Below, piece after piece: positions 35,983 through 44,415 of a stretch of 64,000 nt of DNA; within the stretch, counting starts at the first letter, position 1; each line of letters opens with the position of its first letter. Made by a program: the position numbers and the translations under genes. The notes below the pieces were generated by a model that saw nothing but the letters and a program-made list of their open reading frames with translations, searched no databases and was not told the DNA's origin. Source of the stretch: Trinickia diaoshuihuensis (GTDB taxonomy: Bacteria > Pseudomonadota > Gammaproteobacteria > Burkholderiales > Burkholderiaceae); the NCBI RefSeq assembly GCF_003390925.1, contig NZ_QUBS01000079.1, positions 53,020-117,019 of the forward strand, read 5' to 3'.

Positions 35983-36224
35983 CGCGCGGCCGCCCCCTGT
36001 TCGGCGATGGCCCGGTTCATGTCCTCGATGGACACCGGTTTCCGTGGCTTCTTCACGATGCCCCTGAGCGATGCAAGCGAGCGCGTGGCCGGATAGAGTT
36101 CATACCGGCCGGTCGCCTCGTTGAAGCTGAATTCGATCCGGTCGCCCGATTGGACGCCAAGCTGATTGCGCACGTCCACCGGGATGGTGACCTGGCCCTT
36201 GGAAGTAATGGTTGCTGTGGTCAT
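35979..36224 (-). CDS. AbrB/VapB-type antitoxin
   Basis: 81 residues. N-terminal swapped-hairpin AbrB DNA-binding domain (ATITSKGQVTIPVDVRNQLGVQSGDRIEFSF, residues 4-35), followed by a C-terminal toxin-neutralising tail with SIEDMNRAIAEQGAA. It represses its own operon and binds the PIN toxin encoded immediately downstream. AGGAGGT lies just upstream of its ATG on the minus strand. Confidence 0.9.
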   Translation of the reverse strand: MTTATITSKGQVTIPVDVRNQLGVQSGDRIEFSFNEATGRYELYPATRSLASLRGIVKKPRKPVSIEDMNRAIAEQGAAAR

Positions 36225-36242
36225 GGCGATACCTCCTAATTT

Positions 36243-36260
36243 CCTTACTTTAAGGTAAGG
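36243..36260. promoter_or_regulatory. Likely operator of the toxin-antitoxin operon
   Basis: CCTTAC (36243-36248), spacer TTTAAG, GTAAGG (36255-36260) form a perfect 6-bp inverted repeat 19 bp upstream of the antitoxin start, where an AbrB-type autorepressor would be expected to bind. Confidence 0.6.
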
Positions 36261-36377
36261 AGATCAGAAAAGCAAGAGCTGACCGGGGCAGGCGCTCGCG
36301 TGACCATAAGTGATGACCGCCGCCAGGCACATATCCTGCGCCGCCCCGCGTTGCCTCCATTCCCGCCCGCATCCGGA

Positions 36378-37448
36378 ATGACTCTCTATCCCCGCTTCCT
36401 ACTTGCCGTATTCACGGCCTGCTTCCTGACCGCCTGCGCGCATATGGGCCCCGCGCGCCTGAAAGCCGACCAGGTCGACTACACGCGCGCACTGGGCATG
36501 GCAAAAAAACGCGCCATTCTCGACTCGATGGTGCAGCTCCGCTTCGCGGACGCCCCCTCCTTCCTAACCGTCAGCCAGATCATCGCGGCCTATACGTTCG
36601 ACGCCTCGGCCGGCGCCACGTTGAACGCGGGCTCCGGCTCGCAGCCGAATTACGCGCTCGCCAACGGCTCGATGTCATATTCGAATCACCCGACGTTCAC
36701 GTTCACGCCGACCACCGGCGATGCGTTCGCGGCGGCCTACATTCGCCCGCTCGCCCCCGCACTCGTACTACCGCTAGCGCAAGGCGGCATACCCATCGAT
36801 TTGCTGCTCCGTATCTCGGCCCAATCGGTCAATGGACTGCTCAACGGCACCGCCCTCGGCGGCTCGCGCGGCGCGGGCACGCCCGGCTTCTTCGAGCTGC
36901 TGCATGCAGCGCGCCGTCTGCAACTCGCGGGCGAACTCAACGTCGAACTCCGAAACGAAAACGGCGCGAACCACGTGTTTCTAGTCGTCACCGTATCCAA
37001 CGATAGCAGCGAGCCCGCCGGCGCGGCATCCGATCGCCGCTTACTGCAACAGCTCCTGCACTTGCCACGCGACACAGGCAGCTATGAAGTGACGTACGGG
37101 CAATCCGCCCCTTCGGGACGCATAGCATTGCTCACGCGTTCCGTCCTCGGCATCCTGACCGATCTCGGCGCGCAAATCGACGTGCCCGCGGCCAGCGTCG
37201 CAAACGGCGCCACGAAGCCGACAGTCGGCCTCATCGGCGGCGAAACGCGGCCCACCATCGTCGTCCATTCCGGACCGGCGGCGCCCGACGACGCCTATGT
37301 CGCCATCCCATATGACGGAACCGCCTATTGGATCGATCGCAATGATTTCGATTCGAAATATGCATTCACGGTCGTGCAGGACCTCATGGCGCTGGCGGAA
37401 GCCGATACGAGCGCCAAAGCGCCGATCGTCACGATCCCGGCGAACTGA
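36378..37448 (+). CDS. Lipoprotein of unknown function
   Basis: 356 residues from ATG 36378; a frame open to 36300 lacks a ribosome site. The signal peptide RFLLAVFTACFLTAC ends in lipobox LTAC with lipidation at Cys20. The mature protein starts AHMGPARLKADQVDYTRALGMAKKRAILDSMVQLRFADAPSFLTVSQIIAAY, then Gly/Ser/Asn-rich and beta-rich segments (FTFTPTTGDAFAAAYIRPLAPALVLPL). I recognise no domain beyond resemblance to outer-membrane lipoproteins that are frequent in Burkholderia. It may share a transcript with the SDR gene 90 bp downstream. Confidence 0.75.
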   Translation: MTLYPRFLLAVFTACFLTACAHMGPARLKADQVDYTRALGMAKKRAILDSMVQLRFADAPSFLTVSQIIAAYTFDASAGATLNAGSGSQPNYALANGSMSYSNHPTFTFTPTTGDAFAAAYIRPLAPALVLPLAQGGIPIDLLLRISAQSVNGLLNGTALGGSRGAGTPGFFELLHAARRLQLAGELNVELRNENGANHVFLVVTVSNDSSEPAGAASDRRLLQQLLHLPRDTGSYEVTYGQSAPSGRIALLTRSVLGILTDLGAQIDVPAASVANGATKPTVGLIGGETRPTIVVHSGPAAPDDAYVAIPYDGTAYWIDRNDFDSKYAFTVVQDLMALAEADTSAKAPIVTIPAN

Positions 37449-37538
37449 GCGCGCGACGAACGGGGCACTCGCCTTGCTGCAGGGCACCAGAGACAACCCT
37501 CGGCGCTGTCAGCCGACATCCGCAATAGGAGATCGATC

Positions 37539-38558
37539 GTGCCGACCGATGACATTTCTTCCACCCGCCGCAAACTCGTGCAGGGCGCGACCGCCGGCCT
37601 GATGACCGCGATGGCCGGGCATGCGATGGCGCAATCCGGCGCCAATGGGCCGATAGGCGCGCCGCGCGGCGAAACGGGCACTCCTCCCGATCCGCGCAGC
37701 CTGTACCCGCATCCGCCCTTCCCCGCGCAATCGCAACCCTGGCCCGGTCTCGCCGGCAAAATGACGCCGCGCCCGGACCACGGCGAAACGAGCTATCGCG
37801 GCTCCGGCAAGCTGGCGGGCCGCCGCGCGCTGATCACGGGCGGCGACTCCGGCATCGGACGCGCCGCCGCGATCGCCTATGCCCGCGAAGGCGCCGACGT
37901 CGCCATCTGCTATCTGCCGGCCGAGGAGGCCGATGCGCGCGAAGTCATGCAGTTGATCGAGGCGGCCGGCCGCAAGGCCGTTGCGCTACCCGGCGATATC
38001 CGCGACGAGTCGTTTTGCCGCCAACTCGTCAACGATGCGGTACGCAAGCTCGGCGGCCTCGACATCCTCGTCAACAACGCCGCACGCCAGCAAAGTCACA
38101 ACTCGATTCTCGATATCACGACCGAACAATTCGATTGGACGCTGCGCACGAATCTGTATGGGACGTTTTGGATTACGCAGGCAGCGATCCCGCATCTCCC
38201 GCCCGGCTCCGCGATCATCAACACCACTTCCGTGAATGCCTACGAGCCGTCGGTCAACCTGCTCGACTACGCGATGACGAAGGCCGCCATCGCGAACTTC
38301 ACGAAGTGCCTCGCGACGCAAATGGTCGATCGCGGCATTCGCGTCAACGCGGTAGCGCCCGGACCGTTCTGGACGCCGTTGCAAGTCACCGGCGGTCAAA
38401 CCACCGAAAACGTGCAAAAGTTCGGTGAGCAAGTGCCGATGAAACGCCCCGGCCAGCCGGCCGAACTCGCGCCGGTTTATGTGCTGCTCGCCTCTAGCGA
38501 AGCGAGCTACATCACCGGCCAAATCTACGGGGCGATGGGCGGAAAAGGACAGCCATAG
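37539..38558 (+). CDS. YghA-like short-chain dehydrogenase with Tat-like leader
   Basis: 339 residues. The core (about 70-335) resembles E. coli YghA and general-stress SDRs: [56 protein letters not shown], catalytic YAMTK in [11 protein letters not shown] and [25 protein letters not shown]. Unlike the usual cytosolic form it has a 70-residue N-terminal extension beginning [24 protein letters not shown], with twin arginines and an AxA-like cleavage site, suggesting Tat export with bound NAD(P). Substrate unknown; YghA reduces aldehydes and ketones. A CGCATCG/CGATGCG hairpin (38585-38605) follows, overlapping the stop of the convergent effector gene. Confidence 0.88.
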   Translation: MPTDDISSTRRKLVQGATAGLMTAMAGHAMAQSGANGPIGAPRGETGTPPDPRSLYPHPPFPAQSQPWPGLAGKMTPRPDHGETSYRGSGKLAGRRALITGGDSGIGRAAAIAYAREGADVAICYLPAEEADAREVMQLIEAAGRKAVALPGDIRDESFCRQLVNDAVRKLGGLDILVNNAARQQSHNSILDITTEQFDWTLRTNLYGTFWITQAAIPHLPPGSAIINTTSVNAYEPSVNLLDYAMTKAAIANFTKCLATQMVDRGIRVNAVAPGPFWTPLQVTGGQTTENVQKFGEQVPMKRPGQPAELAPVYVLLASSEASYITGQIYGAMGGKGQP

Positions 38559-38594
38559 GGCCGGTGTCTCGCTACGCGCGGTATCGCATCGTCA

Positions 38595-41500
38595 TCAGCG
38601 ATGCGGCTCCTCGCGCGGCCAAATCCGATCGATCGCGTCGATCTGAAGCGGCTTGTGAATCATCGAAACCAATTCACGCTCGGCCGTCGCACTGTTTTCG
38701 ACGGTCGCACGCACCCCGAAGTTGATACCCGGGCTGCTTTGCCGTCCCACTCGCTCGTAGACCTTGAATTCGACGGGCAGCCACGAATCGGGCCGAGCGA
38801 GCACGTCCGCGTAGTCGCGTTCCCACTGCGCGATTTCCTGCTCGCCCGCGCCGTTCGCTCGCAGGGCTGCGGCGCGATCGGCATAGGCGTCGAGTCGTTT
38901 CGCGGCGTGTTCGCGCAGGCGAAATCGATGAAACAGCATTTGGTTGTCCTTATGATCGGCCTTCACCTCGGCCAAGTGCGCTTCGATCCGCTCGCGTCCG
39001 CGGGCCAGGACGGCTTCGCGCTCGGCACCGCTCGGCATCGACGGATTATCCGGGTCTAGGCCGAACATGAGCGCCCAGCGCTCGTCGTTGCGAATCGCGT
39101 GCGCATAGTCGTCGAAATGCGCGAACTCGGTATCGGCATACGACACCCGATGCACGAGCTTCCCCTCTTCCCGCACGAGCGACATCTTCGCGACGTGCTG
39201 CCGGTCGCGGATCCGGTAACGCACCATCGGAAAGTCGCTCGACAGCAGGCCGAAACTTACGACATCCTTCGTCGCATTCGGCGAATTGCCCAGGCTCGTA
39301 CTGAGCCCGCCGCTTGCGATATGCCGACCGCCCCGTCCGCTTCGGTGGCTTTCCACGGCCGTCGTGCCGCCTGTATCCACGCTGTCCGCGACGTTCTTCG
39401 TCGCGTAGTCGTACGCATAGCCGAATTGCGGTCCCAGCCGCGCCGACATCTCGCCCGCCGAGACTTTCAAGCTAACGCCGCCCGACACGTTCACGCCGTG
39501 CCGCCGCTCGTTTTGGTGCTGTTCGTTCCACACCACCGAGAAATCGTCGTTTTCCAGGAAGCGTTGCGCCAGTGCTTGCCACGCCGCGTCCTCGTCGGGG
39601 AGATCGCCATCGCGCGCGTGATCGAACATAAAGGTGTTGACCGCATGCATGCCCTCCTGCAACCGTTTGTCGTCGAAGCCGCTTCCGTCCGCTTTCATCC
39701 GACGCGCGACGATCAGCGAGAAAGCATTGCGATTCAACCGGTCGGTTTGATAAGCGACGACATTGGCCGTCACGCCGGCTCGAACGATCAGATAGTCGCC
39801 GCCGACCTGTATCCCGGCCCCCGCATCGAACGCAACGCGATCCTGCGAGCCGGCCGTGAAATAAAAGCAGGCCGTGCGCCGGCCATATTCGGCGAATGCT
39901 TGACGTCCACCGCGCACGCGCAGGTTCAGGCGCGGCGAAACCACGATGCCGCCCGCGTGCAACAGTTTGCCGACATTGGCGGAAAGACCCGCCGTGCTGA
40001 AGCCGACTTGGCCGCCATCGACCAGTACGACTTTGCCCCCGGACTTCATCGTATCGGCCAGTTCGTCCAGCGCCGCCTTTTGCGCTTCCGGGGCGAGACC
40101 GTTCGGCTTGATCGGCGCCGCGCGCGCAATGCGCTCGAGGCTCTTCCAGTCTCCCGCGGCAACCTGCTTCGCATGCGGCAGATGCCCCGCCAGGGCCTCG
40201 AGCTTGTCGATGTCCAGCGCCGCCCCGCCGTTCGCCAACCGTTCGCGCAATGGCACCCATGCGCGCTTGCCGCCGCGCTCGCCGGCGCGCCTCAGGGTAG
40301 CCGCGAAGCGCCGCAACGCCACCCACGCCTCGCGCTGCTCGGGGGGCGCCGCGCCGGACGGGATCGGCAGCCGTGCGAACGTGTGTCGGACGCTGCGCGC
40401 AATCGCGTCGAAATCGGCGTCGCCGAGCTTATCTCCGTAGGCGGCGTCAGGCCGATTCGCCCAATGCCCGATCTCCGCGCGCTCCACCAAGACGGATACC
40501 GCATCCCCGCCGGTTTCCCGCATTCGAGCGACGATCGCATCGAGCGAGCGCGTGCGATCGGCCTCGGAGCCGTCCGTGCCCTGCTCGGCCGCCAGTGCGT
40601 CGAGGACGCCTCGTGTCGACGCCTGCAAGGCGGCGCGTTCCTTCTCGACAATGTCGAGGTGGGCGCTATGAATGCCCTTGTCCAACGCGGCGAACGCGGT
40701 CTTTTGTTTGCCTATTACTCGCGGCAGCGCCGTCTTCCAGCGCGAGCCCGACGCACGAGGAATCGACGTCTCGATCGTCTTGAACAAGCGCGACTTCACC
40801 TTCGCGAATGCGGTTCCCGGGCCATCGGTCATGTAGTCGTTGCGGCCCGCGAATACGGCGCCCGTTTCGGCCGGCGTAAGCGCCGCGAGGTTGTCCGCGC
40901 GCCATAGCTTGGCCGCGGCCAAAGCCATCGTGCCCAAATGGCGCTGGGTCGGATCGGCGGCAGGGTCGGTCAGCCAGCGATGGGCCTGCCGCATCGTTTC
41001 GATCGGACGCGCGCCCCGGCCCGAAGCCCGGGCGATCGCGTCGCCCGCGCGCAACCATACCCGCGGCGCATACTTGACGCCCTCGCCTTGCGGCCATGCC
41101 GAACCGGCCACGCGGCGTAACGCTTCATAGCCGTTGGTCGTTTGGGCCATGACCTGCGCCGCTCGCCAAGCGCCGCGTTCGATGTCCTGCGACCTTGGAG
41201 TCGATGCGGACCCGGATGCCGGATTGGCGAGATCTAGACCTTGTTGGAGACGGTCCAGCACGTCATTGGCCAAGGCGACATCCCCGCCCGTTGCCGATGC
41301 AATTGCCTCGGCGCATGTGAGCGCGTCGGAATAGGCGAGTTCGCCGGGACCGGCGCTCGGCGCCGCAGCCGGAGCCGGAACACCAAACGTTTGTGCAATC
41401 CGCAGCGCCAGCGCCCGCGCATTCGCCGCCCCCTCGGCGGACGGGGCGCCGTTCGAGCCGGTGGTTTTGAATCGTTTCGATGCCTCGGCAAAATAGGCCG

Positions 41501-41954
41501 CCTCGGTACCCAATGCGGCCCGCGCGCGCGCATGCGCCGCATCGGCGATCGTCGTGCGCTCCGTGGGACCGAACGCATCGATGGCACGTCCCATATCGGC
41601 ATCGGTACGCCGAGAAGACGTGGCGGCGCTTTGAACCGTCTCACGACCGGACGCCGGCGCCGTCACCGAGGATGCGCTCGCCGAGATCGTCGCGGTCGCG
41701 CTCGAGTTCGGCGTAACGAATGCCTTACCGAAACGGCGGCCACTGTAAAACGGGCTGGTGACCTCGAAGTCACGCGTGCCGATATCGCGCAGTTTGTCCG
41801 GCAACCGTTTCAAGCCATCGCCGAAGCGGGTCGCATCGCGCTGCTGCCCTGTTGCCGGCGCGCTTGGCGCCGCCGCTGCCGCGGTCTCGCCGAGTGTTTC
41901 CAATTCCCAATGTTCGTGCGGCGACATACCGGCCGCCCGACTCGTCCTGTCCAT
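38595..41954 (-). CDS. Candidate type III secretion effector under a PIP box
   Basis: 1119 residues from the ATG at 41952-41954 (GGAGAG 11 bp upstream). The reading frame extends to a TTG at 41990, but that codon lies within the -10 element and is rejected. Residues 1 to about 120 are Ser/Thr/Ala/Pro-rich and disordered-looking, without a Sec signal, as in type III effectors. A mainly helical region (about 120-640) includes ERGAWRAAQVMAQTTNGYEAL. From about 640 to 900 Gly-rich beta segments (GAGIQVGGDYLIVRAGVTANVVAY, GVNVSGGVSLKVSAGEMSARLGPQFGYAYDYATKN) suggest a beta-barrel-like part. The C-terminal 200 residues are charged and helical. A single Ala-Trp-Arg triad (262-264) recalls the AWR/RipA effector family, but one triad is not enough to assign it. 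Not linked to secretion genes in this window. Confidence 0.72.
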   Translation of the reverse strand: MDRTSRAAGMSPHEHWELETLGETAAAAAPSAPATGQQRDATRFGDGLKRLPDKLRDIGTRDFEVTSPFYSGRRFGKAFVTPNSSATATISASASSVTAPASGRETVQSAATSSRRTDADMGRAIDAFGPTERTTIADAAHARARAALGTEAAYFAEASKRFKTTGSNGAPSAEGAANARALALRIAQTFGVPAPAAAPSAGPGELAYSDALTCAEAIASATGGDVALANDVLDRLQQGLDLANPASGSASTPRSQDIERGAWRAAQVMAQTTNGYEALRRVAGSAWPQGEGVKYAPRVWLRAGDAIARASGRGARPIETMRQAHRWLTDPAADPTQRHLGTMALAAAKLWRADNLAALTPAETGAVFAGRNDYMTDGPGTAFAKVKSRLFKTIETSIPRASGSRWKTALPRVIGKQKTAFAALDKGIHSAHLDIVEKERAALQASTRGVLDALAAEQGTDGSEADRTRSLDAIVARMRETGGDAVSVLVERAEIGHWANRPDAAYGDKLGDADFDAIARSVRHTFARLPIPSGAAPPEQREAWVALRRFAATLRRAGERGGKRAWVPLRERLANGGAALDIDKLEALAGHLPHAKQVAAGDWKSLERIARAAPIKPNGLAPEAQKAALDELADTMKSGGKVVLVDGGQVGFSTAGLSANVGKLLHAGGIVVSPRLNLRVRGGRQAFAEYGRRTACFYFTAGSQDRVAFDAGAGIQVGGDYLIVRAGVTANVVAYQTDRLNRNAFSLIVARRMKADGSGFDDKRLQEGMHAVNTFMFDHARDGDLPDEDAAWQALAQRFLENDDFSVVWNEQHQNERRHGVNVSGGVSLKVSAGEMSARLGPQFGYAYDYATKNVADSVDTGGTTAVESHRSGRGGRHIASGGLSTSLGNSPNATKDVVSFGLLSSDFPMVRYRIRDRQHVAKMSLVREEGKLVHRVSYADTEFAHFDDYAHAIRNDERWALMFGLDPDNPSMPSGAEREAVLARGRERIEAHLAEVKADHKDNQMLFHRFRLREHAAKRLDAYADRAAALRANGAGEQEIAQWERDYADVLARPDSWLPVEFKVYERVGRQSSPGINFGVRATVENSATAERELVSMIHKPLQIDAIDRIWPREEPHR

Positions 41955-41988
41955 GGCGTTCGCTCTCCGAGCGGTTTGCGTCCGGGCC

Positions 41989-42049
41989 AAGGTACGGTCC
42001 GAGTATGACCCCCTGAAGTAACTAGCGAAGCGCTGTCACGATATGCGAA
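41989..42049 (-). promoter_or_regulatory. Perfect PIP box (hrp regulon promoter) with -10 element
   Basis: Read on the minus strand, TTCGC (42045-42049), 15 nt, TTCGC (42025-42029), then 30 nt and TACCTT (41989-41994). This matches the plant-inducible promoter consensus TTCGC-N15-TTCGC-N30-32-YANNNT recognised by HrpX/HrpB AraC-type activators of Xanthomonas and Ralstonia. The effector ATG lies 35 bp beyond the -10. Basis is direct reading; the activator itself is not in the window. Confidence 0.85.
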
Positions 42050-42607
42050 AAAGGTAGCCGGACAAGTCTGCCAGAAAACGACTCATGGCCACGACGTCGA
42101 GGGCTGCGGGGCTCGGCGGCACCGGCGGGTTTTGGAAGTCGATAGGGGAAAGAAGCCGCGCCCCGCGACCGAACGCGAGAAGGCGCGGCGAGACCGCCTG
42201 CATCCGAGGACGAATTCCATACCACGCAGGCGGGGACACGGCATTGGGCGATCCGTGTCGTGAGAGCTCGTACGCTTTCGGTCAAGAAAGCGATAGAGGG
42301 TGCCGGTCGATGTATTGCAAATATGCAACGACTAGCGTTAAATCGCAGAATACCGAAAGATCAGACTGAATGAAACTATCAACTTTGTTAGGTTCGTTGG
42401 AACCGGCTCTGACGAGAGATACCGACGAGTCTGTTTTCGTGCGCTTCTTGCAAACGATTGGATACGGACAGCGCCTCACATGAAGTATCATCGCTAGGCT
42501 GCTTCCGAGGATAGCCACACAGCGTGGCTCGTATGAAGCGTTCGTCTGCCTCGTCATTCGATCTCCTTCGTTCGAAGAGTAAATACCAAAAGTCCCAAAT
42601 CGAAAAT
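42050..42607. other. Intergenic region between effector and queF
   Basis: About 560 bp without a supported gene. From about 42255 on it becomes clearly more AT-rich than the flanks, and only short frames without ribosome sites are present. A small palindrome TTGCA-AATA-TGCAA lies at about 42315-42328. It should contain the queF promoter. The composition change next to the effector gene could mark an old insertion boundary. Confidence 0.4.
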
Positions 42608-43438
42608 ATGAATTCGATATCGAACCCAGCCCCAATGGAATTGGGGAAACAATCGAAGTACGAATCCACCTATAATCCCGACAAGCTTTTTGCCATACCC
42701 CGCTCCATCAAGCGGGCGGAAATCGGGATTACCGGCGACCTGCCGTTTTTCGGCGTCGACGTATGGAATCATTACGAGGTATCGTGGCTTACGCCGCGCG
42801 GCGTACCGCGTGTCGCCGTCGCCACGATCGTCGTGCCGTGCGCCTCGCCGAACGTGATCGAATCGAAGTCGATGAAGCTTTACTTCAATACGTTCAACAA
42901 CACGCGCTTCGAGAGCCAAGCGGAAGTCGAACGCATTGCGGCGGTCGATTTGTCGCGTTGCGCGGGCGCCCCCGTCTCGGTCACGCTGGAGCCGTTGGAA
43001 CGCGCCTCCGCGCTACGGATCAGCCAGCCGGAAGGCCTCTCGATCGATGAACAAGACGTCACCATCGACCAATTCACCGTCGATCCGCAGGTACTCACGA
43101 CGCATGAGGACCGTGTCAGCGAAACGCTCTACTCGAACTTATTGAAATCGAACTGTTTGGTGACCGGACAACCCGATTGGGGTACCGTTTGCGTCGCATA
43201 TGAAGGCCCGCGTATCGATCGTGCGGGACTGCTGAAGTATGTCGTGTCGTTCCGAGATCACGAGGAATTCCACGAACAGTGCGTCGAGCGAATCTTCAAG
43301 GACATCCAAACGTTCTGCAAGCCGGCGCGGCTGACGGTTTCGGCGCGCTATACGCGCCGCGGTGGAATCGACATCAATCCGATCCGCGGCAGCGAGCCCG
43401 TGCAACAGGTGTCGAATTCCCGCTTGATCCGACAATGA
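42608..43438 (+). CDS. queF: NADPH-dependent 7-cyano-7-deazaguanine reductase
   Basis: 276 residues, the length of the bimodular (E. coli YqcD) QueF class. LPFFGVDVWNHYEVSWL and ESKSMKLYFNTFNNTRFES belong to the N-terminal module; LLKSNCLVTGQPDWGTV carries the catalytic cysteine that forms a thioimide with preQ0, and FHEQCVERIFKDI plus YTRRGGIDINPIRG complete the C-terminal module. It reduces preQ0 to preQ1 in queuosine tRNA biosynthesis. Start chosen at ATG 42608; ATG 42635 would also leave the conserved part intact. It overlaps the following transporter gene by ATGA. Confidence 0.93.
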   Translation: MNSISNPAPMELGKQSKYESTYNPDKLFAIPRSIKRAEIGITGDLPFFGVDVWNHYEVSWLTPRGVPRVAVATIVVPCASPNVIESKSMKLYFNTFNNTRFESQAEVERIAAVDLSRCAGAPVSVTLEPLERASALRISQPEGLSIDEQDVTIDQFTVDPQVLTTHEDRVSETLYSNLLKSNCLVTGQPDWGTVCVAYEGPRIDRAGLLKYVVSFRDHEEFHEQCVERIFKDIQTFCKPARLTVSARYTRRGGIDINPIRGSEPVQQVSNSRLIRQ

Positions 43439-44415
43439 ACGCCGCGAGCGACCCCACCATGGAAAACGCTTCACACGAAATCGAGGCCGTTATCGAGCCG
43501 TCGGCGGAAAACGCGGAGCCGCTGGTCCTCGTGCGCGTGCGCGACTCGGGGACCACCTTCAAGGTGTCTCCGCGCGAACTCAATAAAAAGAGTTGGCTCG
43601 AGAAGTTCTCGCGCGAGGACGTCGCGCACATCGGTTTTTTGAACGCGGCAACCTACACGGACCAACTCGTTCCGCTCTCGTACTTCCCGGTCCGCAAGCA
43701 TCAGCTAACGCCGGCTGTACTGCTGCTCGCGCTCGTCTACGTCGGCTTTCTCATGCTGTCGAACGTCACCGGCGCGCGCGTCATCGAAGTCAAACTCGAT
43801 TGGTTGCCGTTCGCCGGACCTACCGCGGTCGGCATCCCGGCTGCGTTGATCGCCTTTCCGATGACCTACGCGTTCAGCACGATTATTACCGAGGTGTATG
43901 GATATCGCGTGAGCCGCATGGTGATTTGGGGTGGCCTCGCGGTCAATCTGATGTTCGTGATCGGCACCTGGCTGCTGTCGCTGCCGCCTGGATTGCCGAG
44001 CTGGGAGGCGCAAAACCCGACGCTGGCCGCGGCCTATCCGGCGCTTGCCCTCGAATTCGCCCGTACGTTCGTGGCCTCCACGGTCGCGTATTTTTGCGGC
44101 GAGTTCATCAATACGACATTCCTTGCCAAGCTGAAGATCGCGACCGCGGGCAGCTATCTATGGGCCCGCGTCGTCTGCAGTACGTTCGTTGCGATCGTGA
44201 TCGACAGCACCTTGTTCTGCATGATTTTGTTCTGGGGCAGACTGCCGCAAAACGTCGTGTTCACGATGATCGGTATTCAAATATTCGTGAAGCTGATTTA
44301 CGAGCTCGTGCTGCTGCCTGCCGTGACGACCGTGTCGATCCGACTGAAGAGAATCGACAAAGTCGACTACTACGACTATCACACGAACTTCAATCCCTTC
44401 TCGTTCAGGGATTGA
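43435..44415 (+). CDS. yhhQ: Queuosine precursor transporter (VUT/YhhQ family)
   Basis: 326 residues. About 85 cytosolic residues (VRVRDSGTTFKVSPRELNKKSWLEKFSREDVAHIGFLNAATY) precede six membrane segments that match the YhhQ/VUT_1 family: NVTGARVIEVKL, ALIAFPMTYAFSTIITEVYGYRVSRMVIWGGLAVNLMF, FVASTVAYFCGEFINTTFLAKLK and SYLWARVVCSTFVAIVIDSTLF. E. coli YhhQ imports preQ0/preQ1. The ATGA overlap with queF argues for one salvage unit: uptake of preQ0 followed by reduction. A later ATG at 43459 is possible. Ends 11 bp inside the convergent XRE-S24 gene. Confidence 0.9.
   Translation: MNAASDPTMENASHEIEAVIEPSAENAEPLVLVRVRDSGTTFKVSPRELNKKSWLEKFSREDVAHIGFLNAATYTDQLVPLSYFPVRKHQLTPAVLLLALVYVGFLMLSNVTGARVIEVKLDWLPFAGPTAVGIPAALIAFPMTYAFSTIITEVYGYRVSRMVIWGGLAVNLMFVIGTWLLSLPPGLPSWEAQNPTLAAAYPALALEFARTFVASTVAYFCGEFINTTFLAKLKIATAGSYLWARVVCSTFVAIVIDSTLFCMILFWGRLPQNVVFTMIGIQIFVKLIYELVLLPAVTTVSIRLKRIDKVDYYDYHTNFNPFSFRD

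Noticed and set aside
39099..40907. 602-codon plus-strand frame antisense to the effector gene
   Set aside because: Arg/Ala/His-rich shadow translation; the minus-strand frame has a promoter, ribosome site and protein-like composition.
38595..41954. Assignment to the AWR (RipA) effector family
   Set aside because: Only a single Ala-Trp-Arg triad (residues 262-264) is present; no alignment is available, so the family name is withheld.
41955..41990. Longer start (TTG at 41990) for the effector-like protein
   Set aside because: The codon lies inside the predicted -10 element and lacks a ribosome site; ATG 41954 has GGAGAG upstream.
42539..42575. Cluster of TTCG words before queF as a second hrp/PIP box
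   Set aside because: Spacings between TTCG copies are 10-12 nt or direct tandem, not 15-16 nt.
42022..42669. Minus-strand frames of 80-117 codons between the effector and queF
   Set aside because: Low-complexity or composition-driven translations with no ribosome sites, overlapping the queF start.
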